A stretch of DNA of 64,000 nt from contig NZ_JAANNO010000008.1 of assembly GCF_011250645.1 (NCBI RefSeq), positions 77,894 through 141,893 of the forward strand, in the 5' to 3' direction. Of this stretch, positions 8,180-16,637 are shown one piece after another (positions within the stretch are counted from its first letter, which is position 1; every line of letters starts with the position of its first letter). The notes beneath the pieces were generated by a model that searched no databases, was not told the DNA's origin, and was given only the letters and a program-made list of their open reading frames with translations. Origin of the DNA: Motilibacter aurantiacus. GTDB taxonomy: Bacteria > Actinomycetota > Actinomycetes > Motilibacterales > Motilibacteraceae. Made by a program: the position numbers and the translations under genes.

Positions 8180-9142
8180 ATGGGCAGGCGGTCGACGGCG
8201 GGGATGCTCGCCACCGCGTGCGCCCTGCTCGGGGCACTGCTCGTGGGGCTTCCGGGGCCGTCCTCGGCGGACGGGAGCCACGAGCGCTGGGGAAGGGACG
8301 ACGACGAGGTCGCCGACTACGGCGTCTGCCGGGGGACGGACCCCAGGTGCTACCACGAGTGGCCGACACCGTTCCGCGCCGACGGCGTGTGGAAGGTGCT
8401 GGTCTACAGCCGGACGGGCGTGTCCCGGCACGCCCACCTCGGCCCTCTCCTCGGGCCGGGCAAGAACCCCCCGCTGGTCGAGGGCAACGTCGCCCAGCGC
8501 CGGGTGATCCAGTGGGGGCAGAAGCACGGCTTCTCGGTCGACTGGACCGAGGACGTCACCCAGCTCGACTCGCCGGGGAGGCTGTTGCCGTACGACGCGG
8601 TGGTCTTCCTCAGCAACTCCCGCGACATCCTCGACGACGCGGCGCAGACCGGCCTGATGCAGTACGTGCGCGCCGGCGGCGGGTTCGTGGCCATCCACAA
8701 CACCCTCGGCGCGGAGTACCACTGGCCGTGGTTCCAGGGGCTGCTGGGCGGAGCGAACTTCTACGACCACGGCCCGAACCGCCCCGGGCTGGTGCGTACC
8801 GTCAACCGCCGTGACGTGTCCACGTCGGCGCTCCCGCGGGAGTGGCGCTTCACGGACGAGTGGTACAACCTCGTCCCCGAGCCGTCGGACGTGCGCGTCC
8901 TGCTGCAGATGGACGAGGCCTCGGCCGGCAACGCCGTGGGTTTCAACGGCCACCCGGGGATGGGCCGCGACCACCCCGTCTCCTGGTGCCAGTACTACGA
9001 CGGCGGCCGTTCCTGGGTGACGTCCCTCGGCCACGACGTCGCGGCCTGGACGGACACCCCGCTCGAGGGCGACCCGTTCTTCGAGGAGCACGTCGTCAAC
9101 GGCATCCTGAGCGCGATGGGGGCACGCCCCTTCTGCCGTTGA
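8180..9142 (+). CDS. Secreted ThuA domain-containing protein
   Basis: This 320-residue protein has an N-terminal signal peptide (about residues 1-31) and a ThuA domain, a class I glutamine amidotransferase-like fold. Diagnostic stretches are VVFLSNSRDILDD, VRAGGGFVAIHNT, HWPWFQGLLGG, TDEWYNL and HPVSWCQYYDGGRSW. It begins one base after the dehydrogenase stop, so the two form a unit. The same motifs recur twice in the 1607-residue protein at 52348-57171. The family is named for trehalose utilisation in Sinorhizobium; its chemistry is not settled. This copy acts outside the membrane, unlike the original cytoplasmic ThuA. Confidence 0.87.
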   Translation: MGRRSTAGMLATACALLGALLVGLPGPSSADGSHERWGRDDDEVADYGVCRGTDPRCYHEWPTPFRADGVWKVLVYSRTGVSRHAHLGPLLGPGKNPPLVEGNVAQRRVIQWGQKHGFSVDWTEDVTQLDSPGRLLPYDAVVFLSNSRDILDDAAQTGLMQYVRAGGGFVAIHNTLGAEYHWPWFQGLLGGANFYDHGPNRPGLVRTVNRRDVSTSALPREWRFTDEWYNLVPEPSDVRVLLQMDEASAGNAVGFNGHPGMGRDHPVSWCQYYDGGRSWVTSLGHDVAAWTDTPLEGDPFFEEHVVNGILSAMGARPFCR

Positions 9143-9146
9143 GCTG

Positions 9147-9208
9147 ACCCTCCCGCGCCCACCCCTCTGCCCCCCGCCTCGGGGGTGGGAGAGGGGTGGG
9201 TGGAGGGT
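9147..9208. terminator. Bidirectional hairpin between convergent genes
   Basis: CCCACCCCTCT (9158-9168) pairs with AGAGGGGTGGG (9190-9200), and outer arms ACCCTCC/GGAGGGT extend it. It separates the ThuA gene from the convergent HAD gene and would work on both strands. Confidence 0.75.
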
Positions 9209-9231
9209 GAGGAGCGGCCGCTGGGTGGGGG

Positions 9232-9927
9232 TCAGAAGAGGCCGAGCAGCTCGGGGAAGCGCGCGACCTCGTGGAACCGCGCCGGCAGCGGGTCCGGCAG
9301 GTCGGCGTGCTCCAGGGCCCAGGTGCTGGCGTTCGGGACGAAGACCGCGCCGAAGCCGGCGGCCAGGGCGGGGTTGACGTCGGACTTGACCGAGTTGCCG
9401 ATCATCCAGCTGCGGGCCGGGTCGAGCCCTTCGGCGGCGGCGAGCGCGGCGTACGCCTCGGGGTCCTTCTCCGGCACGACGACCGCGCGACGGAAGTAGC
9501 CGGCGAGCCCGGAGGCGTCGATCTTGCGCTGCTGCTCCTCGACCGCGCCCTTGGTGAGCAGCAGCAGGTCGTGCCGGCGACCGAGTGTCGCCAGCGTGCT
9601 CTCGACCTCCGGGATCAGCTCGACCTGGCCCGAGCGGAGGCGCTGGACGAAGGCCTCGATCGAGGCGCGGGCCGCGTCGTCGGCGGGGCGCTCCGAGAGC
9701 TTCTCGAAGCAGTCGTGCAGGCTGCGCAGGAAGACCGAGCTGCCGTAGCCGTGGGCCGTCGAGTTGGCCCGCTCGATGTCCTGCAGGATCGTGCGGATCG
9801 CCGTCGGCTCGAGCGTGGGATGGGCCATCCACGCGATGAAGTCGTCGATGGCGCGCTCGAAGAGGACGTTGTTCTCCCACAACGTGTCGTCGGCGTCGAA
9901 GACGAGGTGCTGTCGGTCCACGGTCAT
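9232..9927 (-). CDS. HAD family hydrolase
   Basis: This 231-residue cytoplasmic phosphatase-like protein has all four HAD motifs: FDADDTLW (nucleophile Asp), LLLLTKG, VPEKDP with the conserved Lys, and MIGNSVKSDV. A helical cap domain lies between motifs I and II (about residues 20-105). It resembles the YjjG/phosphoglycolate-phosphatase branch, but the substrate cannot be assigned. It is a single gene on the minus strand between two terminators. Confidence 0.85.
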   Translation of the reverse strand: MTVDRQHLVFDADDTLWENNVLFERAIDDFIAWMAHPTLEPTAIRTILQDIERANSTAHGYGSSVFLRSLHDCFEKLSERPADDAARASIEAFVQRLRSGQVELIPEVESTLATLGRRHDLLLLTKGAVEEQQRKIDASGLAGYFRRAVVVPEKDPEAYAALAAAEGLDPARSWMIGNSVKSDVNPALAAGFGAVFVPNASTWALEHADLPDPLPARFHEVARFPELLGLF

Positions 9928-10039
9928 CGCGGCCCGGATGGTGCGCTGGTCATGATCCCGACGCTAGCCGCGGCGGCTGGAGGCGTCAGCCGGTTTTCCC
10001 GCCCCTGCGCGGACTCTCGCGCCGGGGGCGGCAGGCCGC

Positions 10040-10074
10040 GCGGCCCCCGCACCCGGGACGGGTACGGGGGCCGC
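10040..10074 (-). terminator. Terminator of the metalloprotease gene
   Basis: GCGGCCCCCG (10040-10049) pairs with CGGGGGCCGC (10065-10074), and an inner ACCCG/GGGT extends the stem. It lies 18 bases beyond the minus-strand stop at 10092. Confidence 0.75.
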
Positions 10075-10091
10075 GACGGTGCAGCGGGCGG

Positions 10092-13000
10092 TCAGAGGCC
10101 GGCGAGGGCCCCGTCGACCGCCGTCAGCAGCGCGGTGCGCGCCGCCGCCGTCACCTTGCCGGGTGCGGCCGCCTCGACCTGCGCGCGCAGCGCCTGCAGG
10201 GCGGCCGTGGCGCCCGCCGTGTCACCGGCGTCCACCTCGCCCCACGCGTCGAGCACGGCCGCGAGGTACGCCCGGGCCACCGACGGTGCGACGCCACCGG
10301 CACGCGCCTGCTCGCCGACCGCCGAGAGCAACGCGAACAGCCCCGGCTCCGGCGAGACCCACGGGGCCAGCAGCGTGGTCAGCTGCGTCAGCCCGCCCTG
10401 CAACAGCTTGCTGGGGGAGGCGGTGTAGAGCACGGCCTGCAGCTCGCGCAGGCGCTGCGTGGCCGTCGCGCTGTCGCCGCTCGCGTCCGCCACCTGCGCG
10501 GCGAGCAGCAGCTCCCGCACGTCCCGGCCGAGGCTGGCGGCCAGGTCGCCGGAGCCCACGAGCGCGTCGAGGGTCGACGCGACGGTGGCCAGCGACGCCC
10601 GCACGGTGAAGTCGGCGTCGTTGACGTCGAAGAAGATGTTGCCGACGGCCTCGACCTTGACCCGGGCCTGCGTGGTTCCGACCGCCGGAAGCGCGACCGA
10701 CGCGGAGCCGTCGTTCGGCGTGGACTCCGCCAGGACGTACGGGAAGGTGGCCCCGCCGTCCACGGAGAGGCTGATCCGGACGTCCGTGGCGTTGATCGGG
10801 GCGCCCGCCGTGCCGGCGACGTCCCAGGTCACCGGGAGGGCGTTCTCGTAGTTCACCGGCGCCGCGGTGGCCTGCGAGGTGACCAGGAAGGGGCCGGTGC
10901 CGGGCGCCAGGTTGACGGTGGTGTCCTGACTCGCGCTTCCGGTGACCTGATCACGAGCCGTGAGCCGGAAGTGCATGGGCGTCGTGTAGACCGGCGTCGG
11001 CAGGAACTCGGAGAAGCACTCGACGATGGCGAGGTCGACCGGCGGCGGCGTCGCGTTGTTGGGCGGCAGCGGCGGTGCCGGTGGGCAGGCCCCGGTCCTG
11101 GCGTTGGTGTTGTTCGCCAGGATCTGCGCCATGTCCGGGAAGACCCGGGTCGGGTCGGTCGTCGCGATGTTCTGCCCGGGCGAGTGGTAGAGCAGCGTGT
11201 TGGCCGGGGTGACGTTGGCGCGGGTGCCGAACGTCCGGAACAGCGGGCCGTTGCGCTTGATGTTGTTGACCAGCGAGGTGCCCGTGGTCACCGCGGGGGT
11301 GGTCGGCGTCGCGGGGGTCACGCCGATGTCCATCTGCTCCCAGAGGAAGATCGGCTGCTGGCCGTCGGCGTCCGTGGCGTCGCCGGTCAGCACGAACGGG
11401 GTCTGGTAGGGGATGGTGAACTCGCTGCCCGCGACGGTGACGACCGGCGGCGTGTTGCCGGTCGGGGTGATCGTCCAGCCCTTGTTGTCGGCCGGGCCGC
11501 CCTTCGCCGTCTCGCCGACGAAGCCGGAGGACCCGGGCAGGAACGCGATCCCGATCTGCTCGACGTTCACCCCGGCGAGCGTGCCGGTGAAGGTCACCTG
11601 GAACCCGGTGTCGTTGAAGGTGCCGTTCGCGAACCCGGCGACGGTCGCGACGCCGCCCGCCGGCCAGCCCGGCGAGGACTCCAGCGCCTCCTTGATCCCC
11701 GCGGCGCTGTAGTTGACGCCGCGGACGATCGGCGCTGTCGGCTGGCCGTTCACGATCAGCTGGAACGCGTCGTTGCCGTCGGTGTCGAAGTCGCGCAGCG
11801 AGACGGTCTGCACCTCGTTGAGCGGCGCCAGGTCACGGGTGACGTAGCCGGTGATCTGCTCCTGGCTGAACGCGTGGAAGTACGGGTCGCTGTGCGGCTG
11901 CAGGTCGTCCTGCCAGCAGATGCCGGCGTACGCCATGATCGAGGAGCCGGAGCCCGGCTCCACCGACGCATTGACCGAGCGGTTGCCCGCGGAGCAGTTG
12001 CGCTGCACGCCGTTGAAGGTGTGGCTGCCGGAGAACTGGTGGCCCATCTCGTGGGCCACGTAGTCGATGGCCATGTAGTCACCGACCGGGTTCGGCAGGC
12101 CGGTGCAGCCGTTGGCCTTCACGTTCGCGCCCACGCCGGCGCTCGCGACGCCGCCGCCGCTGAGCCCCAGCGCGATGTGGCCGATGTCGTAGTTGCTGGC
12201 GCCGACGAGCTGCCCGATGACGATGCGGTTCCGGTTGAGCAGGGTGCCGTTGCACGTCGTCACCGTCGTGTAGCACGGCGCCGCGCCACAGGGCCCGTTC
12301 GCGCCGGTCGTCTGCGCGGCGGTGTTGAAGTTGAGCACGTCGTTCTGCGCGATGAGCACCAGGCGGATCGACAGGTCGTCCTCGTAGACCTGGTTCACCC
12401 GGTTCATGAGCGTGACCTTCGCGGAGGTGACGTTCGCGGCGCCGAAGTAGTTTGCGTACGACGGGTCCGTCACGAGCGCCAGCCGGTACGTCCGCAGCAC
12501 CGACCCGATGCTCGGCCCGGCGCTCGCCTCGACGTCGGCCGCCCCGACGACGGCCGCCGCGGAGGCCAGCCCCGCGCCGTCCCGCTCGATGAAGGTTCCG
12601 GGCGCGGGCTCGGGCAGGTCCCGGCCGAAGTAGCTGATGTAGAGGCTCTGGTCGTTCTTGTAGTACGGGTCGACGTACCAGGCGCCCTCGTCGCTGCGCA
12701 CGGAGGCGTGGAAGCCGAGCGAGGTGAGGTCGGCGTGCACGGTCGCCGTCGGGTCGTCCACACCGACGCCGTTGTAGGTCTTGATCCCCGGGTGCTTCGC
12801 GGCGAGCCCCGGCTCCATCATCGAGTACTCGTTGATCGTGAAACGTGCGAAGCTCCCGTCGGGTGTGGGGAGCACGAGGACCGACCCGGTGATCGACGGC
12901 CCCTCGGCGGGCGCGGCGTCGAGGACGGTGGAGATGCCGGCCCGGTCGAGCGTGACGGCGTTGAACTCCTCGGGCTCGAGGGCCGCCGGCTTCCCCTCGT

Positions 13001-13193
13001 ACGTCGCGGCCGGCGAGTCGGAGACGTCCTTCCACACGCTCCTGGCGGTCGTCGCCGCATCGGCGCTGGTGCCGGGAAGCGGCAGCATCGCGCCCGCGAC
13101 CACGGCCGCGATCGCGGGCACGGCGAGCCGGAGCCCGCGCGTCCGGAGCCCCCGACCCTGCAACGCGTCCGGTCGCCCTGTCCCACGTGTCAT
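10092..13193 (-). CDS. Large secreted reprolysin-like zinc metalloprotease
   Basis: The product has 1033 residues with a signal peptide in about the first 50. An N-terminal propeptide-like domain is followed by a metzincin catalytic domain with HEMGHQFSGSH at about residue 380, which supplies three zinc histidines. About residues 460-575 form a module beginning VQTVSLRDFD that is also found in the ThuA-PQQ protein at 52348. Further Ig-like domains follow (for example NTPPVVTVAGSEF and TQDTTVNLAPG-type segments), and the last 180 residues are helical repeats rich in Ala. The ATG at 13193 has AAGGGA upstream and exposes the signal peptide directly. The protein is expected to be an exported peptidase; targets are unknown. 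A long leader carries a 22-bp palindrome. Confidence 0.87.
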   Translation of the reverse strand: MTRGTGRPDALQGRGLRTRGLRLAVPAIAAVVAGAMLPLPGTSADAATTARSVWKDVSDSPAATYEGKPAALEPEEFNAVTLDRAGISTVLDAAPAEGPSITGSVLVLPTPDGSFARFTINEYSMMEPGLAAKHPGIKTYNGVGVDDPTATVHADLTSLGFHASVRSDEGAWYVDPYYKNDQSLYISYFGRDLPEPAPGTFIERDGAGLASAAAVVGAADVEASAGPSIGSVLRTYRLALVTDPSYANYFGAANVTSAKVTLMNRVNQVYEDDLSIRLVLIAQNDVLNFNTAAQTTGANGPCGAAPCYTTVTTCNGTLLNRNRIVIGQLVGASNYDIGHIALGLSGGGVASAGVGANVKANGCTGLPNPVGDYMAIDYVAHEMGHQFSGSHTFNGVQRNCSAGNRSVNASVEPGSGSSIMAYAGICWQDDLQPHSDPYFHAFSQEQITGYVTRDLAPLNEVQTVSLRDFDTDGNDAFQLIVNGQPTAPIVRGVNYSAAGIKEALESSPGWPAGGVATVAGFANGTFNDTGFQVTFTGTLAGVNVEQIGIAFLPGSSGFVGETAKGGPADNKGWTITPTGNTPPVVTVAGSEFTIPYQTPFVLTGDATDADGQQPIFLWEQMDIGVTPATPTTPAVTTGTSLVNNIKRNGPLFRTFGTRANVTPANTLLYHSPGQNIATTDPTRVFPDMAQILANNTNARTGACPPAPPLPPNNATPPPVDLAIVECFSEFLPTPVYTTPMHFRLTARDQVTGSASQDTTVNLAPGTGPFLVTSQATAAPVNYENALPVTWDVAGTAGAPINATDVRISLSVDGGATFPYVLAESTPNDGSASVALPAVGTTQARVKVEAVGNIFFDVNDADFTVRASLATVASTLDALVGSGDLAASLGRDVRELLLAAQVADASGDSATATQRLRELQAVLYTASPSKLLQGGLTQLTTLLAPWVSPEPGLFALLSAVGEQARAGGVAPSVARAYLAAVLDAWGEVDAGDTAGATAALQALRAQVEAAAPGKVTAAARTALLTAVDGALAGL

Positions 13194-13264
13194 GGGCAGA
13201 TCCCTTCGGCTCGGGGAGGCCGACCGGCGCGTGCTCCGCCGACGGAAGACCCCCCGGGATGTGG

Positions 13265-13286
13265 GCACGGCTGGATCCAGCCGTGC
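13265..13286. promoter_or_regulatory. Perfect 22-bp palindrome in the metalloprotease leader
   Basis: The left arm GCACGGCTGGA (13265-13275) is followed immediately by its exact reverse complement (13276-13286). It lies 72 bases upstream of the metalloprotease start. It could bind a dimeric regulator or fold as a hairpin in the leader RNA. No known family motif is recognised. Confidence 0.5.
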
Positions 13287-13431
13287 GGCGAGCACGCTAG
13301 ATTCCGCGCCGCTCGTCCCGCAGCCTCTGGTGGTTTCAAAGGCGTTAACTCTTCGCGGTTGAACGGTCGCAGGCTAGCCGCATCCTGCGGGCGACAAAAG
13401 GGACCCCGTCGGACATGTCGCGGGATGGCCG

Positions 13432-14670
13432 CTAGGACGCCCGGGCGCGGCCGACCTCGTCGATCACCACGCGCAGCTGCTCCACCGCCCAGTCGAGCTC
13501 GTGCGGCTCGACCACGAGCGGCGGGGCCAGCCGGATGGTGGAGCCGTGGGTGTCCTTGGCCAGGACGCCGCGTTCGGCGAGCCGCAGGCAGACCTCCTTG
13601 CCCGTGCCGAGCCGGGGGTCGATGTCGACCCCCGCCCAGAGCCCGAGACTGCGTACCCCGACGACGCCGTGCCCGACCAGCGCGTCGAGCCGCTCGCGCA
13701 TCCGGGCGCCCAGTGCAGCCGCGCGCTCCTGGTAGTAGCCGGTCGCCAGCAGGCGCACGACCGCGAGGCCGACGGCGGACGCCAGCGGGTTGCCGCCGAA
13801 GGTCGAGCCGTGCTCACCCGGGTGCAGCACATTGAGCACCTCGTCGTCGGCCACGACGGCGGACACGGGCAGGATGCCGCCGCCCAGCGCCTTCCCGAGC
13901 AGGTAGACGTCCGGCACGACGCCGAAGTGCTGGCAGGCGAAGGTCCTGCCGGTCCGGGCGAGCCCGGACTGCACCTCGTCCGCGACGAGCAGCGCGCCGG
14001 CCCGGTCGCAGAGGGCGCGGGCGGCCTGCAGATAGCCGGCGGGCGGGATGACGACGCCCGCCTCGCCCTGCACCGGCTCCAGCAGCACGGCGGCGGTGTC
14101 GGCGTCGATCGCGGCGCCGAGCGCGGCCGCGTCGCCGTACGGCACCCGCCGGAACCCGGGCGTGTAGGGCCCGAAGCCGGTCCGCGCTGCCGGGTCGTCG
14201 GAGAAGCTGACGATGCTGATCGTCCGGCCGTGGAAGTTCCCGCCGGCCACGACGACGTTCGCGGCGTCCTGCGGGACCCCCTTCACCTCGTACGCCCACT
14301 TGCGCGCGACCTTGATGCCGCTCTCCACGGCCTCCGCGCCGGTGTTCATCGGCAGGACCTTGTCCTTGCCGGCGAGCGCCGCGAGCTCGGTGACGAACGG
14401 CGCGAGCCGGTCGCTGTGGAAGGCCCGGCTCACGAGGGTGACCCGGTCGAGCTGCGCCTTCGCGGCCGCGACGAGCTCGGGATGGCGATGGCCGAAGTTG
14501 ACGGCGGAGTACGCGGCGAGGCAGTCGAGGTAGCGGCGGCCCTCCACGTCCGTGACCCAGGCGCCCTCCGCCTCCGCCACGACGACCGGAAGTGGGGAGT
14601 AGTTGTGCGCCGCGTGCGCGTCGGCGAGGGCGATGTGCTCGGCGGAGCGTGCCTCCCGCGCGGCCGTCAC
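13432..14670 (-). CDS. rocD: Ornithine-oxo-acid transaminase
   Basis: This 412-residue PLP enzyme converts ornithine and 2-oxoglutarate to glutamate semialdehyde and glutamate. The PLP lysine lies in LLGKALGGG, with VADEVQSGL (Asp binding the pyridine nitrogen), MNTGAEAVESG and STFGGNPLA typical of ornithine aminotransferase. The GTG at 14670 overlaps the upstream ddaH stop (14667) by 4 bases and has GGAGG 8 bases upstream, so translation is coupled. The pair produces ornithine-derived or glutamate-derived carbon from arginine-type substrates. The same regulator-ddaH-rocD order is known from Mycobacterium tuberculosis (Rv2324-Rv2323c-rocD1/rocD2), where rocD is split; here it is intact. Confidence 0.93.
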   Translation of the reverse strand: MTAAREARSAEHIALADAHAAHNYSPLPVVVAEAEGAWVTDVEGRRYLDCLAAYSAVNFGHRHPELVAAAKAQLDRVTLVSRAFHSDRLAPFVTELAALAGKDKVLPMNTGAEAVESGIKVARKWAYEVKGVPQDAANVVVAGGNFHGRTISIVSFSDDPAARTGFGPYTPGFRRVPYGDAAALGAAIDADTAAVLLEPVQGEAGVVIPPAGYLQAARALCDRAGALLVADEVQSGLARTGRTFACQHFGVVPDVYLLGKALGGGILPVSAVVADDEVLNVLHPGEHGSTFGGNPLASAVGLAVVRLLATGYYQERAAALGARMRERLDALVGHGVVGVRSLGLWAGVDIDPRLGTGKEVCLRLAERGVLAKDTHGSTIRLAPPLVVEPHELDWAVEQLRVVIDEVGRARAS

Positions 14671-15554
14671 GACCGCACCTCCAGGGTGCAGCACTTGACC
14701 CCGCCGCCGCCCTTCAGCAGCTCGGACAGGTCGACGGGCACGGGGTCGAAGCCACGCTCGCGCAGCGCCGCCACCAGTCCGGTGGCGGCGGCGGCCAGCA
14801 CCACGTGCCGGCCGTCGGAGACCGCGTTGAGCCCGAGGACGGCCGCGTCCCGCTCATCGGCGATGAGCGCATCAGGGAAGAGTGATTCCAGAACCTGCCG
14901 ACTGCTCCGGCTGAACGCTGCGGGCAGGTACGCGACGGTGGAGTCGTCGAGCACTGCCAGCGCGGTGTCGAGGTGGTAGAAGCGGGGGTCGACCAGCTCG
15001 AGCGACACCACCCGGCGACCGAAGAAGCCCTGCACCTCCGCGTGCGCGGCGGGCGACGTGCGGAAGCCGGTGCCGGCAAGGATCAGGCCGCCGACGACGA
15101 GGAAGTCGCCCTCGCCCTCGTTGAGGTGCTCCGGCTCGCGCGCCCCCTCCAGCCCGGCACGGACGAGCCACTCGAGGTATGCCGGCCCCTCGGCCGCGCG
15201 CTCGGCGTGGACGAACCGGGCCCCCAGCGCGCGGCCGCCGACCACGAGCCCGCCGTTGGCCGCGTACACCATGTCCGGCAGGCCCGGGACGGGGTCGATC
15301 ACCTCGACCGCGTGGCCCAGCTCGAGGTAGGTGCAGCGCAGCGCGTCCCACTGCCGCCGGGCGAGCCCGACGTCCACCCCGGTCCCGGGCCGCATCCAGG
15401 GGTTGATCGCGTACGCGACGGTGAAATGGTCCGGCGGGCACATCAGGTAGCGCCGGCGGGTGGCGGTGCGGCCGCCGCGGCCCGCCTGCGCGGGGATGCG
15501 GAGCCCGGCAACGGCGCCGGCACCGGGGCCGCCCGTCAGGTCGCTGGTCGTCAC
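14667..15554 (-). CDS. ddaH: Dimethylarginine dimethylaminohydrolase-like amidinohydrolase
   Basis: The 295-residue product is a guanidino-modifying enzyme of the amidinotransferase/DDAH fold. MCPPDHFTVAYAINPWM, MVYAANGGLV, EGEGDFL, YHLDTALAVL and the C-terminal GGGVKCCTLEVR, which carries the catalytic Cys, are characteristic. The family hydrolyses dimethylarginine or arginine to citrulline plus amine. GTG 15554 has GAGGAG just upstream. It is divergent from an Lrp regulator and coupled to rocD, so it belongs to arginine catabolism. Whether the substrate is methylated arginine or arginine itself is not decided by sequence. A short run of A/T-ending codons occurs near 14870-14900. Confidence 0.87.
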   Translation of the reverse strand: MTTSDLTGGPGAGAVAGLRIPAQAGRGGRTATRRRYLMCPPDHFTVAYAINPWMRPGTGVDVGLARRQWDALRCTYLELGHAVEVIDPVPGLPDMVYAANGGLVVGGRALGARFVHAERAAEGPAYLEWLVRAGLEGAREPEHLNEGEGDFLVVGGLILAGTGFRTSPAAHAEVQGFFGRRVVSLELVDPRFYHLDTALAVLDDSTVAYLPAAFSRSSRQVLESLFPDALIADERDAAVLGLNAVSDGRHVVLAAAATGLVAALRERGFDPVPVDLSELLKGGGGVKCCTLEVRS

Positions 15555-15722
15555 GGCGCTCCTCGTGCGGGTGGCATCGGCCGCGCCGGGTGGCCCGGGC
15601 GGCGCGTGCTCCGAGGCTAGGGCCGCGCATGGTGGCCCACAATGACGATTCGCGCCCGTTGCGGCAGCGGAACGTTGCGCAGTCCCGGCGAAGAGCGTCG
15701 ATCTCTTGCACGAGGAGGCACG
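15555..15722. promoter_or_regulatory. Divergent ddaH/Lrp control region
   Basis: This 168-base gap must hold promoters for both divergent transcripts. Two CGTTGCG copies start at 15657 and 15673, exactly 16 bases apart, within an AT-richer patch. The first forms an imperfect palindrome GTTGCG-gcag-CGGAAC. These are candidate Lrp-box sites. GAGGAGG at about 15712 is the ribosome site of the regulator. Confidence 0.45.
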
Positions 15723-16166
15723 GTGACGGTTGACCGGACGGACGAGGAGATCCTCGGCGCGCTGCAGCGGAACGGCCGGGCGAGCTACGCCGAGGTCGGC
15801 CAGCAGGTCGGCCTCTCGGCGCCGGCGGTCAAGCGCCGGGTCGACCGGCTGCGCGCCGACGGGGTGATCCGTGGCTTCACCGCCCTCGTGGACCCAGCGG
15901 TGCTGGGGTGGGCCACCGAGGCGTACGTCGAGGTCTTCTGCGCGGGCAACGTCTCCCCGGACGGGCTGCGCAGGACGTTGGAGAGCATCCCCGAGGTCGT
16001 CGACGCCTGCACCGTCACCGGCGAGGCGGACGCGCTCGTGCACCTGCGCGCCGGCGACATCCGGCACATGGAGACCGTGCTGGAGCGGGTGCGGCGCGAC
16101 CGGCGGGTCGACCACACCAGGAGCGTCATCGTGCTCTCGCGGCTGGTGGAGCGGGCCGCGCCCTGA
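15723..16166 (+). CDS. Lrp/AsnC family transcriptional regulator
   Basis: The 147-residue protein has an N-terminal winged helix (residues 1-55, with SAPAVKRRVDRLRADGVI) and a C-terminal RAM ligand-binding domain (EAYVEVFCAGNVSP to VIVLSRLV). GTG 15723 follows GAGGAGG at good spacing. Divergent placement from ddaH-rocD indicates that it controls those genes and probably itself, with an amino acid such as arginine or ornithine as ligand (inference from context). Confidence 0.91.
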   Translation: MTVDRTDEEILGALQRNGRASYAEVGQQVGLSAPAVKRRVDRLRADGVIRGFTALVDPAVLGWATEAYVEVFCAGNVSPDGLRRTLESIPEVVDACTVTGEADALVHLRAGDIRHMETVLERVRRDRRVDHTRSVIVLSRLVERAAP

Positions 16167-16173
16167 GACGACG

Positions 16174-16202
16174 GACGGGCGGCCCGCCGCGGGCCGCCCG
16201 TC
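16174..16202. terminator. Hairpin between Lrp and cupin genes
   Basis: GACGGGCGGCCC (16174-16185) and GGGCCGCCCGTC (16191-16202) form a perfect 12-bp stem with a 5-base loop between two convergent genes. Confidence 0.8.
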
Positions 16203-16214
16203 GTGACGCCGAGG

Positions 16215-16607
16215 TCAGGAGGTCGGCGGCTCGTCCTTGCCCGACTCCTCCGCCTCGTCGGCCTCCTCCTTGGTGTGGTGGACGGCCTTGGCGGCGTGCT
16301 CCGGCGGCCCGTAGACCGTGTACAGCACGAGCGGGTTGGGGCCGGTGTTGACGAAGTTGTGCTTCGTCCCGGCCGGGACGGCGACGAGGTCGCCCGGCTC
16401 GACCTTCTTCTTCTGCCCGCCCACGCGCGCCTCGCCGACCCCGCTGACGAAGGTGAGCACCTGGTCGGTGTCCTCGTGCACCTCCTCGCCGATCTCGCCG
16501 TCCGGCGGGATCGTCATGATGACGAGCTGGCTGTGCTTGCCCGTCCACAGCACGCGCCGGAAGTCGGCGCTCTTCTCGGCGACTGTCGCGATCGTGAAGT
16601 GCTCCAT
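16215..16607 (-). CDS. Cupin domain-containing protein
   Basis: This 130-residue protein is a single-domain cupin. The two cupin motifs are visible around EVHEDTDQVLTFVSG (metal-type His/Glu) and PAGTKHNFVNTG. The C-terminal 25 residues are acidic and Glu-rich. Small cupins of this type are metal-binding isomerases or redox proteins, and the precise function is unknown. It lies 30 bases downstream of the MFS exporter on the same strand and may be co-transcribed with it. Confidence 0.85.
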   Translation of the reverse strand: MEHFTIATVAEKSADFRRVLWTGKHSQLVIMTIPPDGEIGEEVHEDTDQVLTFVSGVGEARVGGQKKKVEPGDLVAVPAGTKHNFVNTGPNPLVLYTVYGPPEHAAKAVHHTKEEADEAEESGKDEPPTS

Positions 16608-16637
16608 GGCCTGTGCCGTCCCCCGCAGCGGGCCAGG

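Noticed and set aside
5785-8214. Open frame of about 800 codons on the minus strand
   Set aside because: It is antisense to the secreted PQQ dehydrogenase and shows no recognisable domain.
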